Assembly (NCBI GenBank): GCA_963746175.1
Contig: CAVVAH010000004.1
Coordinates: 744,001 to 808,000 of the forward strand
Direction of reading: 5' to 3'
DNA: 64,000 nucleotides
Source of the DNA: CAVVAH01 sp963746175
Lineage (GTDB): Bacteria > Actinomycetota > Actinomycetes > JACCUZ01
In this document: in pieces, positions 53,927 to 62,337 of the stretch
Layout: every line of letters begins with the position of its first letter
How positions within the stretch are numbered: the first letter of the stretch is position 1
The notes under the pieces: generated by a model
The model's database searches: none
Seen by the model: the letters and a program-made list of their open reading frames with translations, nothing else
Told to the model about the DNA's origin: nothing
Position numbers and translations under genes: made by a program

Positions 53927-54039
53927 CGTCTCGCGGCCGCTCCGCGGAGATAGGGACTGCTCCCGATGTCGGACCCCTCCTCAGACGGCGACATTCATCT
54001 CTGTCAGCACGAACCAGCACCACTCACAGAGGAGTCACC

Positions 54040-54201
54040 ATGAGCTCGATCGTCGGTCCCTTCGCAGGTGTCGAGGACGACTACCGCCGGGAGCGGATCT
54101 CCGGATCCTTCCGCGACCACCGCAAGTCCGGTGCCAAGAAGCTCTTCCACCGTCGCCCCAAGGGCGCGGACGCGCCCGCCATCGACTGGTACGCGGCGTG
54201 A
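54040..54201 (+). CDS. 53-residue basic protein, unknown function
   Basis: ATG 54040 has a near-perfect ribosome site (AGAGGAGTCACC) and reads MSSIVGPFAGVEDDYRRERI through a basic middle (RDHRKSGAKKLFHRRPKG) to DWYAA, stop at 54201. No signal peptide or membrane segment. I do not recognise a family. It lies 54 bases upstream of a large LAL regulator on the same strand, suggesting a shared transcript. Confidence 0.6.
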   Translation: MSSIVGPFAGVEDDYRRERISGSFRDHRKSGAKKLFHRRPKGADAPAIDWYAA

Positions 54202-54255
54202 GTGCGGCAGCCGCGTGGGTCGTCCGAGAGCTGTCCGAGGCACGAGGAGCCGAGC

Positions 54256-57200
54256 ATGACCGTCAGCGCCGCAGAAAGCCCGCACGCGCTGTCGGTCGTG
54301 ACCGGGATGATGGTCCCCGTGCCGCCGATCACCGAAATGGGAGGCCCGCTGGTCGGCCGAGCCGCTGAGCTCGACCGGCTGGCGGGCCTCGTCGGCTTGT
54401 CCCACCCGTCCGGCGACGGCGAGTCCGGGCCGGAGAACGCCGTCCTGCTCTCCGGCGACGCAGGGGTCGGCAAGACCCGGCTGCTCGCCGAGCTGCGCCG
54501 GTACGCCGAGGAGGCCGGGCACCGCGTCCTGGTCGGGCACTGCCTGGACTTCGGCGACGGCGCCCTGCCGTACCTCCCGTTCAGCGAGGCCTTCGGCCGT
54601 CTCGCCACCGAGTCGCCCACCCTGGCCCGGTCCCTCGTCGAGGCCGCCCCGGCCATCGCCCGGCTGATGCCGGCGCGCCGGGTGCTGCCCGAGCAGACCG
54701 GCGCCGACCTCGCGGCCGACGCCGCGCCCGCCGTCGCCGACGACGGCCAGATCGACCGCCCGGGGCTCTTCGCCGCGGTCCACGCCGCGCTCGAGCTGCT
54801 CGGCCGCTCCGCCCCGCTGCTGCTCCTCGTCGAGGACGTGCACTGGGCCGACCAGTCCAGCCGCGAGATGCTCAGCTACCTCTTCTCCCGCCGCTTCGAC
54901 GCCCCGGTGTCCCTGGTGGCGTCCTACCGCAGCGACGACCTGCACCGCCGGCACCCGCTGCGCACCACCGCCGCCGAGTGGTCCCGGCTGCCGGGCGTGA
55001 CGCGCATCGACCTCGGCCGTCTTCCCGACGACGACGTCCGCGACCTGGTGCAGGTGCTGCACCCGGCGCCGCTGCCCGACCGCGCGCTGCGCGGCATCGT
55101 GGCGCGCGCCGAGGGCAACGCGTTCTTCACCGAGGAGCTGGTCCAGGCCGCCGAGCTCGGCGCCGACTCCCTGCCGGAGGGGCTGGCCGACCTGCTCCTC
55201 GTACGGCTGGACCGGCTCGACGAGGACGCCCGCCTGGTCGTCCGCGCCGCGGCCGTCTCGGGCCGGCGGGTCCCCCACCTGCTGCTCGAGCGGGTCGTCG
55301 ACACCCAGGTGGTCTCGCTCGACGGCGCCCTGCGGTCAGCGGTCGAGCGCAACGTGCTGATCCCGGTGGGCGGCGACGGCTACGCGTTCCGCCACGCCCT
55401 GCTCGCCGAGGCCGTCTACGACGACCTGCTGCCCGGCGAGCGGGTCCGGCTGCACGCGGCGTACGCCAAGGCGCTGCAGCAGGGCGGCGTCGGCGGGACG
55501 GCCGCCGAGCTGGCCAAGCACGCCCGGGCGGCCAACGACCTCGCGACCGCAGCGCGGGCCAGCGTGGCCGCCGGCGACGAGGCGATGGCGGTCGCCGGCC
55601 CGGACGAGGCGGCCCGGCACTACGAGCTGGCGCTGGAGCTGGCGACCGACACCGGGCTGACCGACCTCGACGTCGTCGAGCTCACCGCGAAGGCCTGCGA
55701 GGCGGCGCTGGCAGCCGGCCAGACCTACCGCGCTCTGGCGCTCGCCCGCGACCAGCTCCGCTCGGTGTCGCCGGACGCGTCGCCCCAGGCCCGGCTGCGG
55801 CTGCTGCGGGTGAAGGCCAGCGTCGCGATCGTCGCCGACTCCGACAGCGACGCCCTCAAGGTCACCACCGAGGCGCTCGAGCTGGTCGAGCAGTACCCCG
55901 ACGAACACGCCCGTGTCGAGATCCTGGCGCTGCACGCCCGGGCGCTGGCGGAGATGCGACGGCACGAGGAGGCGGCGCACTTCGCGACCGAGGCGATCGA
56001 CCTGGCCGACAAGCTCGGCCGGGTCGGGATCGCCGCCGACGCGCGGACCACGCTGGCCCGGCTGCGCGAGCGCGGCGGCGAGACCGCGGAGTCACGCGCG
56101 ATGCTGGCCGAGACGATCGCGGTCGCGGCGGCGGCCGGCGACCTCGGCGCCGAGCTGCGTGGGATGTTCAACCTGGCGACCCTGCAGTACGAGGCCGGCG
56201 AGGTGGCCGAGGCCCGCGAGGGCTACGCCCGCACCGAGCGGCGGGCCCGCGAGGAGTGGCGGCCGTGGGCGCCGTACGGCCTGGAGTCGCGTGTACTGGG
56301 CATCCAGGCGGCGTACCTGCTGGGTGACTGGGACGCGGCCACCGAGCTGGCCGACCTGCGGCACGAGTCGCCGCCGGAGATGGCCGAGGCGATGGTCGGC
56401 GCGAGCGGCATGATCACCCGCGCCGGGCGCGGCGACGAGGCGGCGCTGCAGCAGCTGCCGTCGATCGCGGCGACCGCGCAGCGCGAGGGGATGGCGGCGA
56501 TGTTCTCCGGCTTCGCCGCGATCGACCTGCACGGTGACCGCGGCGACCTGGCGGCGGCGATCGCGGCGCACGACGACGCGATCCGGGTCATCGGCACCCT
56601 GTGGGCGAACAAGGACTTCCAGGCCCGGATCCGGATGTCGGCCCTGCTCCTGGGGCACGTGGCGAGCGCCGTCCCGGACATCGGCAGCCACGACCGCGAG
56701 GACCTCGTCGCACTGGCCCGCAGCCTGGTCGACACCGCCCGCCGGATCGCCCGGGCCCGCGAGGAGTCGGTCTGGGAGGAGGGACCGGAGGGCAAGGCGT
56801 GGCTGGCCCGGGCCGAGGCCGAGCACGCCCGGTTCCGCTGGCTGGTCGGTGACGACCCACCGCCGCTCGACGAGCTGGTCGCCGCCTGGCAGGCGGCGGT
56901 CGACGCCTTCGCACGCTTCGGCCACGTCTTCGAGACCGCGCGGTCGCAGGTGCGCCTTGCCGCCGTGCTGCGCGCCGCCGGCCGGACCGTCGACGCCGAC
57001 GCGGCGGTGACCGCCGCCGGCGCGGTCGCCCGCCGGCTCGGCGCCGAGCCGCTGCTGCGCGAGCTGCGCACCGTCGGGGGTCCCGGTGCCAACGGGCGTA
57101 CGCCGGACGCCACCCGCCGCGACGAGGCGCTCACCGCTCGCGAGCTCGAGGTGCTGACGCTGGTGGCGCAGGGGCGCAGCAACCGGGAGATCGCCGGCCT

Positions 57201-57321
57201 GCTGTTCATCAGCGCCAAGACCGTGAGCGTGCACGTGTCGAACATCCTGGCCAAGCTCGGCGTCGGCGGCCGCACCGAGGCCGCCGCCGTCGCCCGCCGC
57301 CGCGGCTACCTCACCGACTGA
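54256..57321 (+). CDS. Large ATP-binding LuxR-family regulator (LAL type)
   Basis: 1021 residues. An N-terminal AAA-type ATPase with Walker A GDAGVGKT (67-74) and Walker B LLLLVEDVHWAD (near 200), a long helical TPR-like middle (about 400-940), and a C-terminal LuxR helix-turn-helix: LTARELEVLTLVAQGRSNREIAGLLFISAKTVSVHVSNIL. LAL proteins such as MalT integrate a ligand signal and activate transcription. ATG 54256 follows GAGGAGCCGAGC; ATG 54307 is an alternative. Confidence 0.9.
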   Translation: MTVSAAESPHALSVVTGMMVPVPPITEMGGPLVGRAAELDRLAGLVGLSHPSGDGESGPENAVLLSGDAGVGKTRLLAELRRYAEEAGHRVLVGHCLDFGDGALPYLPFSEAFGRLATESPTLARSLVEAAPAIARLMPARRVLPEQTGADLAADAAPAVADDGQIDRPGLFAAVHAALELLGRSAPLLLLVEDVHWADQSSREMLSYLFSRRFDAPVSLVASYRSDDLHRRHPLRTTAAEWSRLPGVTRIDLGRLPDDDVRDLVQVLHPAPLPDRALRGIVARAEGNAFFTEELVQAAELGADSLPEGLADLLLVRLDRLDEDARLVVRAAAVSGRRVPHLLLERVVDTQVVSLDGALRSAVERNVLIPVGGDGYAFRHALLAEAVYDDLLPGERVRLHAAYAKALQQGGVGGTAAELAKHARAANDLATAARASVAAGDEAMAVAGPDEAARHYELALELATDTGLTDLDVVELTAKACEAALAAGQTYRALALARDQLRSVSPDASPQARLRLLRVKASVAIVADSDSDALKVTTEALELVEQYPDEHARVEILALHARALAEMRRHEEAAHFATEAIDLADKLGRVGIAADARTTLARLRERGGETAESRAMLAETIAVAAAAGDLGAELRGMFNLATLQYEAGEVAEAREGYARTERRAREEWRPWAPYGLESRVLGIQAAYLLGDWDAATELADLRHESPPEMAEAMVGASGMITRAGRGDEAALQQLPSIAATAQREGMAAMFSGFAAIDLHGDRGDLAAAIAAHDDAIRVIGTLWANKDFQARIRMSALLLGHVASAVPDIGSHDREDLVALARSLVDTARRIARAREESVWEEGPEGKAWLARAEAEHARFRWLVGDDPPPLDELVAAWQAAVDAFARFGHVFETARSQVRLAAVLRAAGRTVDADAAVTAAGAVARRLGAEPLLRELRTVGGPGANGRTPDATRRDEALTARELEVLTLVAQGRSNREIAGLLFISAKTVSVHVSNILAKLGVGGRTEAAAVARRRGYLTD

Positions 57322-57370
57322 CCGGCCGCGCGATGGCGTGAACGGCACGTGATCGCCTCGCCGATCATCG

Positions 57371-57460
57371 GATGTTGATCACGTGCACGTGGTCAACATC
57401 CGCCGGTAGTGGCTAGTTCACCGCTTCCGGTGCAGCTCGATCACGTGCACGTGATCAACC
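57371..57460. repeat. Composite CACGTG palindrome (copy 3)
   Basis: A 30-bp dyad with half-site GATGTTGATCACGTG and one mismatched pair (57371-57400), then a decayed CCGGTAGTGG hairpin (57403-57430), then a perfect 18-bp dyad GATCACGTG/CACGTGATC (57439-57456). Same modular order as 44523-44610. Between the convergent LAL and galE genes. Confidence 0.88.
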
Positions 57461-57514
57461 TGGCGGGGGCAGGGCGGTCGGCGGTCGCGGGGGCAGCCGG
57501 GATGAGCTGGGGGC

Positions 57515-58477
57515 TCAGGGGTGGAGGGTCTGCCAGGCGGTCCAGGCGCTGGCCACCATGTCGCGCAGGTCGAGGCGGGCCTGCCAGCCGAGCAGGTCGC
57601 GGATCTTGGAGGCGTCGGCGAAGTACGACGGCGCGTCCCCGGCGCGGCGTCCCACCACGTCGACGGTGAAGTCGATGCCGGTCACCTCGCGAACGGTCTC
57701 GAAGACCTCCTTGACGGTGATGCCCTCGCCGCGGCCGACGTTGAACACCTCGCCGAGGTCCGACTCGTCCAGCCGGCGAGCGGCCGCGGCGTGCGCCTCG
57801 GCCAGGTCGACGACGTGGATGTAGTCGCGGATGCACGAGCCGTCGCGGGTCTGGTAGTCGTCGCCGAACAGCTGAGGGTTCTTGCCGGCCGACAGGGCCC
57901 GGAACGTCATCGGCACCAGGTTGTTGACGCTGCGGTCGGCGAGCTCGGGTGACCCGGCACCGGCGACGTTGAAGTAGCGCAGGGCGGCCCACCGCAGCGA
58001 CTGCGCCGTGGCCAGGTCGCGCAGCATCCACTCACCGACCAGCTTGGTCTCGCCGTACGGGCTGATGGGGACGGTGACCGTCTCCTCGGTGACCAGCTCG
58101 ACCGGCGGCTCGCCGAACACCGCGGCGCTGGAGGAGAACAGCACCCGGTCGACGCCCTCGTCGACGCAGGACTGCAGCAGCGAGCGCATGCCCCCGACGT
58201 TGGCGTCCCAGTAGAGCAGGGGCTGCTCGACCGACTCGCCGACCGCCTTCTTCGCCGCCAGGTGCAGCACGCCGGTCACCTGGTGCTCGCGCAGCGCGGC
58301 GCGCACCGCCGCACCGTCGCCCACCGACGCATGCACGAACGGCACGCCGTCAGGGACGTTCTCCCGCACCCCGCTCGACAGGTCGTCCAGGACGACCACC
58401 GGCAGGCCGATGTCCTGGAACGCGCGCACGATGTGCGCACCGATGTAGCCGGCCCCGCCGGTGAGCATCCACGTCAT
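57515..58477 (-). CDS. galE: UDP-glucose 4-epimerase (GalE)
   Basis: 320 residues, extended short-chain dehydrogenase fold. MLTGGAGYIGAHIVRAF is the NAD motif (G-x2-G-x2-G), SSSAAVFGEPP the Ser position, SPYGETKLVGEWML the Tyr-x3-Lys catalytic pair, RYFNVAGAGSPEL and RDYIHVVDLAEAHAAA the UDP-sugar region. It interconverts UDP-glucose and UDP-galactose. ATG 58477 is leaderless behind TAGGGT. Confidence 0.93.
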   Translation of the reverse strand: MTWMLTGGAGYIGAHIVRAFQDIGLPVVVLDDLSSGVRENVPDGVPFVHASVGDGAAVRAALREHQVTGVLHLAAKKAVGESVEQPLLYWDANVGGMRSLLQSCVDEGVDRVLFSSSAAVFGEPPVELVTEETVTVPISPYGETKLVGEWMLRDLATAQSLRWAALRYFNVAGAGSPELADRSVNNLVPMTFRALSAGKNPQLFGDDYQTRDGSCIRDYIHVVDLAEAHAAAARRLDESDLGEVFNVGRGEGITVKEVFETVREVTGIDFTVDVVGRRAGDAPSYFADASKIRDLLGWQARLDLRDMVASAWTAWQTLHP

Positions 58478-58484
58478 GCGCCCG

Positions 58485-58490
58485 ACCCTA
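58485..58490 (-). promoter_or_regulatory. -10 box TAGGGT of leaderless galE
   Basis: Ends seven bases before ATG 58477. Confidence 0.6.
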
Positions 58491-58510
58491 GCCGGGGCAC
58501 CGGAGACGGC

Positions 58511-59380
58511 TCAGGCGAAGGTGCGACCGGTCAGCCGCTCGTACGCCTCGACGTACTTCGCGCGAGTCCGCTCGACCACGTCGTCGGGCAGCGGCGGCGG
58601 CTTGTCGCCGGAGTGCCGGTCCCAGCCGGACGCCGGTGACGTCAGCCAGTCGCGGACGAACTGCTTGTCGTACGACGGCTGCGCGTGGCCGGGCTCCCAC
58701 GAGTCGGCCGGCCAGAACCGCGACGAGTCGGGGGTGAGCACCTCGTCGGCGAGCACCAGACGGCCGTCGGCGTCGCGACCCAGCTCGAGCTTGGTGTCGG
58801 CCACGACGATGCCCCGCTCGAGCGCGATGTCGCGCGCCCGGGCGTACACCGCGAGGGTGGTGTCGCGCAGCGCGGCCGCCGCGTCCGCGCCGACGGTGCC
58901 GACCACCTGCTCGTAGCTCACGTTCTCGTCGTGCTCGCCCATCGCGGCCTTGGTCGCCGGCGTGAAGACCGGCGCGTCCAGCCGCGAGCCGTCGACCAGC
59001 CCGGCCGGCAGCGGCACGCCGCACACCGCCCCGGTGGCCAGGTAGTCGGCCAGCCCGGAGCCGGTGAGGTAGCCGCGGGCGACGCACTCGACCGGGTACA
59101 TCTCCAGCCGCGAGCACAGCAGCGCGCGGCCGGCGTACTCCGCGGGGACGTCGGTCGACACGACGTGGTGCGGCACGATGTCGGCCAGCCGCTCGAACCA
59201 CCACAACGACAGGGCGGTGAGGATCCGGCCCTTGTCCGGGATGGGTGTCGGCAGCACGAAGTCGAAGGCCGAGATGCGGTCGCTGGCCACCATCAGCAGC
59301 AGGCCGTCGGGTGCCTCGTAGAGGTCGCGCACCTTCCCGCTGTGCAGGTGACTGCCCACCGCAGGTGTCCGATCCGCCAT
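58511..59380 (-). CDS. purC: Phosphoribosylaminoimidazole-succinocarboxamide synthase (PurC)
   Basis: 289 residues. GKVRDLYEAPDGLLLMVASDRISAFDFVLPTPIPDKG is the SAICAR-synthase ATP/substrate motif, LEMYPVECVARGYLTGSG and IVVADTKLELGRD follow, with the long C-terminal form found in actinobacteria (SYDKQFVRDWL). It joins CAIR and aspartate. ATG 59380 is chosen by homology; an upstream ATG (59401) belongs to the divergent small gene's region. Confidence 0.95.
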   Translation of the reverse strand: MADRTPAVGSHLHSGKVRDLYEAPDGLLLMVASDRISAFDFVLPTPIPDKGRILTALSLWWFERLADIVPHHVVSTDVPAEYAGRALLCSRLEMYPVECVARGYLTGSGLADYLATGAVCGVPLPAGLVDGSRLDAPVFTPATKAAMGEHDENVSYEQVVGTVGADAAAALRDTTLAVYARARDIALERGIVVADTKLELGRDADGRLVLADEVLTPDSSRFWPADSWEPGHAQPSYDKQFVRDWLTSPASGWDRHSGDKPPPLPDDVVERTRAKYVEAYERLTGRTFA

Positions 59381-59399
59381 GCCGGGCAGTCTGCCACCC

Positions 59400-59609
59400 A
59401 TGAGCGAGTCCTTCTCGGAACCGTCCGGCACGTCCGCCACCGAGTCCGACGTGGAGGAGAACACCGACCAGGTCGAGCCGGGCAGCGACTCCGGGTACGT
59501 CGGCCGGATCGCCGGTGACGACGTCGGGTACGCCGGCGAGCAGGGCGCCGAGGCGCGCACGGCAGCCGCCGACGAGAGCCCTGGCTCCGAGCAGGCCGGC
59601 AAGGGCTAG
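59400..59609 (+). CDS. Small acidic protein, unknown function
   Basis: 69 residues, strongly acidic and Ser/Glu-rich (SEPSGTSATESDVEENTDQV), with a more ordered middle GYVGRIAGDDVGYAGEQGAEAR. No signal peptide. ATG 59400 is 19 bases from the divergent purC start. Its stop codon TAG and the stop of the convergent cupin gene share the same CTAG tetramer (59606-59609). Confidence 0.6.
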   Translation: MSESFSEPSGTSATESDVEENTDQVEPGSDSGYVGRIAGDDVGYAGEQGAEARTAAADESPGSEQAGKG

Positions 59610-60244
59610 CGACCGACGACGCGGTCGAACGCCGGGTCGGCGCGGACCGCGGCGAGGTCGGGGTCGGTGCGCGCGTCGTCGCGCAACCGGTCAGCGAGGG
59701 CGACCGCCGTGGCCAGGTGCTCCAGCGCCTCGGCGGTGCGACCGGTGCGGCTCTCGCAGCAGGCGAGGTTGAAGAAGAGCAGGCCGTACTGCGGCGACTC
59801 CGCCACGGCTGCCCGCAGCCGGTCGGCCACCTCGGCGTAGTCGCCGGCCTCGTGCAGCGCCGCCAGCGGCGCCCACAGCTCCCAGCCACGGGCGTCGTAC
59901 CCCAGCCCGGGTGTGCCCTCGACCAGCAGCACCGTGGTGCCGGCGTCCGCGGCGACCGCCTCGCGGTCCGCACCCGGATGTACGGCGACGAGCGTCCCGG
60001 CCGGCGCGTCGACCCGGTCGCCGTCGATCTCGAACGTGGCTCGGCCGGACAGGACGACGAAGAGCTCCTCGTCGGCGCTGTCGTCGTCATGCGGGTTCAC
60101 CAGGCGGTCGCCGGCCGCGTGCCCGGTCCAGCTCGTCGCGCCGAACGCCGTGAGGCCGAGCTCGTGCCGGACGGCACGGAAGGAGCACTCGCCGTCCGGC
60201 CGCTCCTCGAGGTCGGCCAGCTGCCTGACCTGGTACGCGCTCAT
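59606..60244 (-). CDS. Cupin-domain protein with C-terminal TPR-like repeats
   Basis: 212 residues. A single cupin (residues about 45-115) with NPHDDDSADEELFVVLSGRATFEIDG and VHPGADREAVAA; then helical tetratricopeptide-like repeats (AALHEAGDYAEVADRLRAAV, LLFFNLACCESRTGRTAEAL). The His count in the cupin is low, so metal binding is uncertain. ATG 60244 has GGGAGGG upstream. Function unknown. Confidence 0.7.
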   Translation of the reverse strand: MSAYQVRQLADLEERPDGECSFRAVRHELGLTAFGATSWTGHAAGDRLVNPHDDDSADEELFVVLSGRATFEIDGDRVDAPAGTLVAVHPGADREAVAADAGTTVLLVEGTPGLGYDARGWELWAPLAALHEAGDYAEVADRLRAAVAESPQYGLLFFNLACCESRTGRTAEALEHLATAVALADRLRDDARTDPDLAAVRADPAFDRVVGR

Positions 60245-60343
60245 GAGCCCTCCCGTGCGTCTGCTCGGCCACCCCTGCCGACGATCCCTCACCGACGCTA
60301 GGGCGCGGCACCGACGATCTGCGTGGAGCGGCCCGCGAGCCCC

Positions 60344-60349
60344 TACTGT
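60344..60349 (+). promoter_or_regulatory. -10 box TACTGT of leaderless lipoprotein gene
   Basis: Ends seven bases before ATG 60357. Confidence 0.55.
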
Positions 60350-60356
60350 TACCGCC

Positions 60357-61349
60357 ATGCGGCGGTACCCGGTTCGGGCAGGTGGTCTGCTGGCCTGTGC
60401 CGTGGGCCTGGTGACTGCGACGGCCTGCGGCGGGTCGAGCATCCCCGCGCCGGCACCGCAGGCGAGCGCGTCGCCCACCGGCGGGACGCCCGCGTCCACG
60501 GCCATCCCGCTGGCCGGCCCGGTCGGGCTGGTCGAGGCCGCGGACGGCACCGTCTGGGCGGCGTGGGCCGCCAGCGACGCGATCGCGCCGCTCGACGGCG
60601 ACGGCGCGCCGGGCGACCGCGTCGACGTCGGTGACACCCCGCTGCGGATCGCCGAGCTCGACGGGTCGCTGTGGGTGACGACGATCCGCGACGGCATGGT
60701 GCACGAGGTCGACCCGCAGGCCGGCGAGGTACGGCGCAGCGTCGCGCTCGGCGGCGAGCCGGAGGGGCTGACCGGGCTCGAAGGCCACCTGTTCGTCGTG
60801 CTGCAGGCCGACGCCGTCCTCGCCGAGGTGGACCCTGCGGACGGCTCGGTGGTGCGGCGCTACCGGGTCGGCGGCGAGCCGCGCCTCGTCGTACCCGGTC
60901 AGGGCGTGCTCTACGTCGGGGACTTCGCCGGCGGCCGCATCGTGCGGGTCACGCCGCGCCAGGGCCGGGAACCGGTGCGGAGCAAACCGGTGTGCGCCGG
61001 GGTGCAGGACCTCCAGCTGCTCGGCGGCACGCTGTGGGCGGCCTGCATGACCGACGGTGCCGTCGTCGCGCTCGATCCCACCACGCTGCGGGTCCGGCGC
61101 TCCGTGGCGGTGGAGGGCGACCCGGACGGGCTGACGCCGGGCGCCGGCGCGGACCTGCTCGTCTCGCTGCAGGACGGTCCGGGGCTCGCGGTGCTCGACA
61201 CCGCCACGGGCAAGGTCGGGCGCGTCTTCACCGGCGACAGCGGCCGGCTCTACGACCAGGCGAACAACGACGTGCTGGAGCGCGACGGCACGGCGTTCGT
61301 CAGCGACTTCACCGGCAACCTGGTCGAGGTCGTCCGGCTGCCGGAGTAG
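60357..61349 (+). CDS. Secreted lipoprotein with YVTN/NHL-type beta-propeller
   Basis: 330 residues. Signal peptide with lipobox TATAC, modified Cys at residue 24, then a Pro/Ser-rich linker, then repeats of about 40 residues (GSLWVTTIRDGMVHEVDPQAGEVRRSVALGGEPEGL, VLYVGDFAGGRIVRVTP, GTLWAACMTDGAVVALDP) typical of seven-bladed propellers. Membrane-anchored outside the cell; ligand unknown. No ribosome site; leaderless. Confidence 0.8.
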   Translation: MRRYPVRAGGLLACAVGLVTATACGGSSIPAPAPQASASPTGGTPASTAIPLAGPVGLVEAADGTVWAAWAASDAIAPLDGDGAPGDRVDVGDTPLRIAELDGSLWVTTIRDGMVHEVDPQAGEVRRSVALGGEPEGLTGLEGHLFVVLQADAVLAEVDPADGSVVRRYRVGGEPRLVVPGQGVLYVGDFAGGRIVRVTPRQGREPVRSKPVCAGVQDLQLLGGTLWAACMTDGAVVALDPTTLRVRRSVAVEGDPDGLTPGAGADLLVSLQDGPGLAVLDTATGKVGRVFTGDSGRLYDQANNDVLERDGTAFVSDFTGNLVEVVRLPE

Positions 61350-61373
61350 GTACGGCGGCCGCGCCCAGCTGGT

Positions 61374-61398
61374 CGGTTCCCTTCCGGAACCGTACGCT
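61374..61398 (+). promoter_or_regulatory. Inverted repeat CGGTTCC-N5-GGAACCG overlapping a promoter
   Basis: Perfect 7-bp arms (61374-61380 and 61386-61392) directly abut a -10-like TACGCT (61393-61398). The next gene encodes an HxlR-type DNA-binding protein starting at 61432, so this is the likely autoregulatory operator. Confidence 0.6.
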
Positions 61399-61431
61399 GG
61401 TCGTCGGGCGGGCACGGCGACGAGGAGAGCG

Positions 61432-62337
61432 ATGGGCACCGGTACCGGCTGGGCGGGAGCCGACCCGACCTGCGCCGTCGCGCAGGCCGCCGTCGTCGTC
61501 GGGAACCGCTGGAGCCTCGTGGTGCTCCGCGAGGTCGCCCGGGGGCACACCCGGTTCGACGCGCTGGCGGCCGAGCTGAGGATCTCCCGCAAGGTCCTCA
61601 CCGAGCGCCTCGCGCACCTCGTCGACCACGGGGTGCTGGCCAGGGTGGCCTACCAGGACCGGCCGGCCCGGCACGACTACCTGCTCACCGACGCCGGCCG
61701 GGCCTTCCTCCCCGTGCTGGTGGCGCTGCAGGACTGGGGCGACCAGTGGGTCCTCGGCGACGGTGCCCTCTCGGCGACCAGTGCCGACGGCGCCGCGGAG
61801 GTGGCCCGGGTGCACGACCTGGTCGGGCAGCGGGTGCCGGACGACCTGCTGCTGCCGTCGACGACCGGTGACCCGCGCGACGTGCTGGCGACCGGCGACC
61901 TCGGCACCGTCGTCTTCGGCTACCCGGCGACCGGCGTACCGACGCCGCTGCCCGAGGGCTGGTCGGACATCCCCGGCGCCGCCGGTTGCACTTTGGAGAA
62001 CCGGCTGTTCCGCGCGGCGTACGACGACTTCCTGGCCGCCGGGGTCGCGGTGCACGGCGTCTCGACGCAGCGCTCCGACGAGCAGGCGCGCTTCGCCGAG
62101 GCGGAGAAGATCCCCTTCCCCCTGCTGTCCGACGCCGACCTCGCGCTCACCGCGGCGCTCCGGCTGCCGACGTTCCGCGCCGCCGGCCAGGTGCGGCTGC
62201 GCCGGGTGGTCGTCGTCGCGGACAGCGACCGGGTGGTCCGCGCCGTGAGATATCCCGTGACCGACATCCCCGAGACCGTGCGATGGTCCTTGCGCGTGCT
62301 CACCGACGAGTCACCGGACGCCGAGGACACCCCATGA
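61432..62337 (+). CDS. HxlR-family transcriptional regulator fused to a peroxiredoxin domain
   Basis: 301 residues. Residues 10-105 form an HxlR winged helix (CAVAQAAVVVGNRWSLVVLREV ... FDALAAELRISRKVLTERLAHLVDHGV), with a Cys at 14 at the place where HxlR redox sensors carry theirs. From about 150 a redoxin fold follows: VVFGYPATGVPTPLPEGWSDIPGAAGC, peroxidatic Cys at 186 in GCTLE, then VHGVSTQRSDEQARFAEAE and FPLLSDADLALTAALRLPTF. ATG 61432 follows GAGGAGAGCG. A regulator and its own peroxide-reactive enzyme in one chain. Confidence 0.85.
   Translation: MGTGTGWAGADPTCAVAQAAVVVGNRWSLVVLREVARGHTRFDALAAELRISRKVLTERLAHLVDHGVLARVAYQDRPARHDYLLTDAGRAFLPVLVALQDWGDQWVLGDGALSATSADGAAEVARVHDLVGQRVPDDLLLPSTTGDPRDVLATGDLGTVVFGYPATGVPTPLPEGWSDIPGAAGCTLENRLFRAAYDDFLAAGVAVHGVSTQRSDEQARFAEAEKIPFPLLSDADLALTAALRLPTFRAAGQVRLRRVVVVADSDRVVRAVRYPVTDIPETVRWSLRVLTDESPDAEDTP

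Larger units (their letters stand above)
53740..54039. other. Gene-free 300-base gap
   Basis: Contains the four-arm palindrome cluster (53756-53860), then a hairpin (53892-53926) and a second weaker stem (about 53930-53950), then the ribosome site of the 53-residue gene. No coding frame is supported. Confidence 0.75.
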
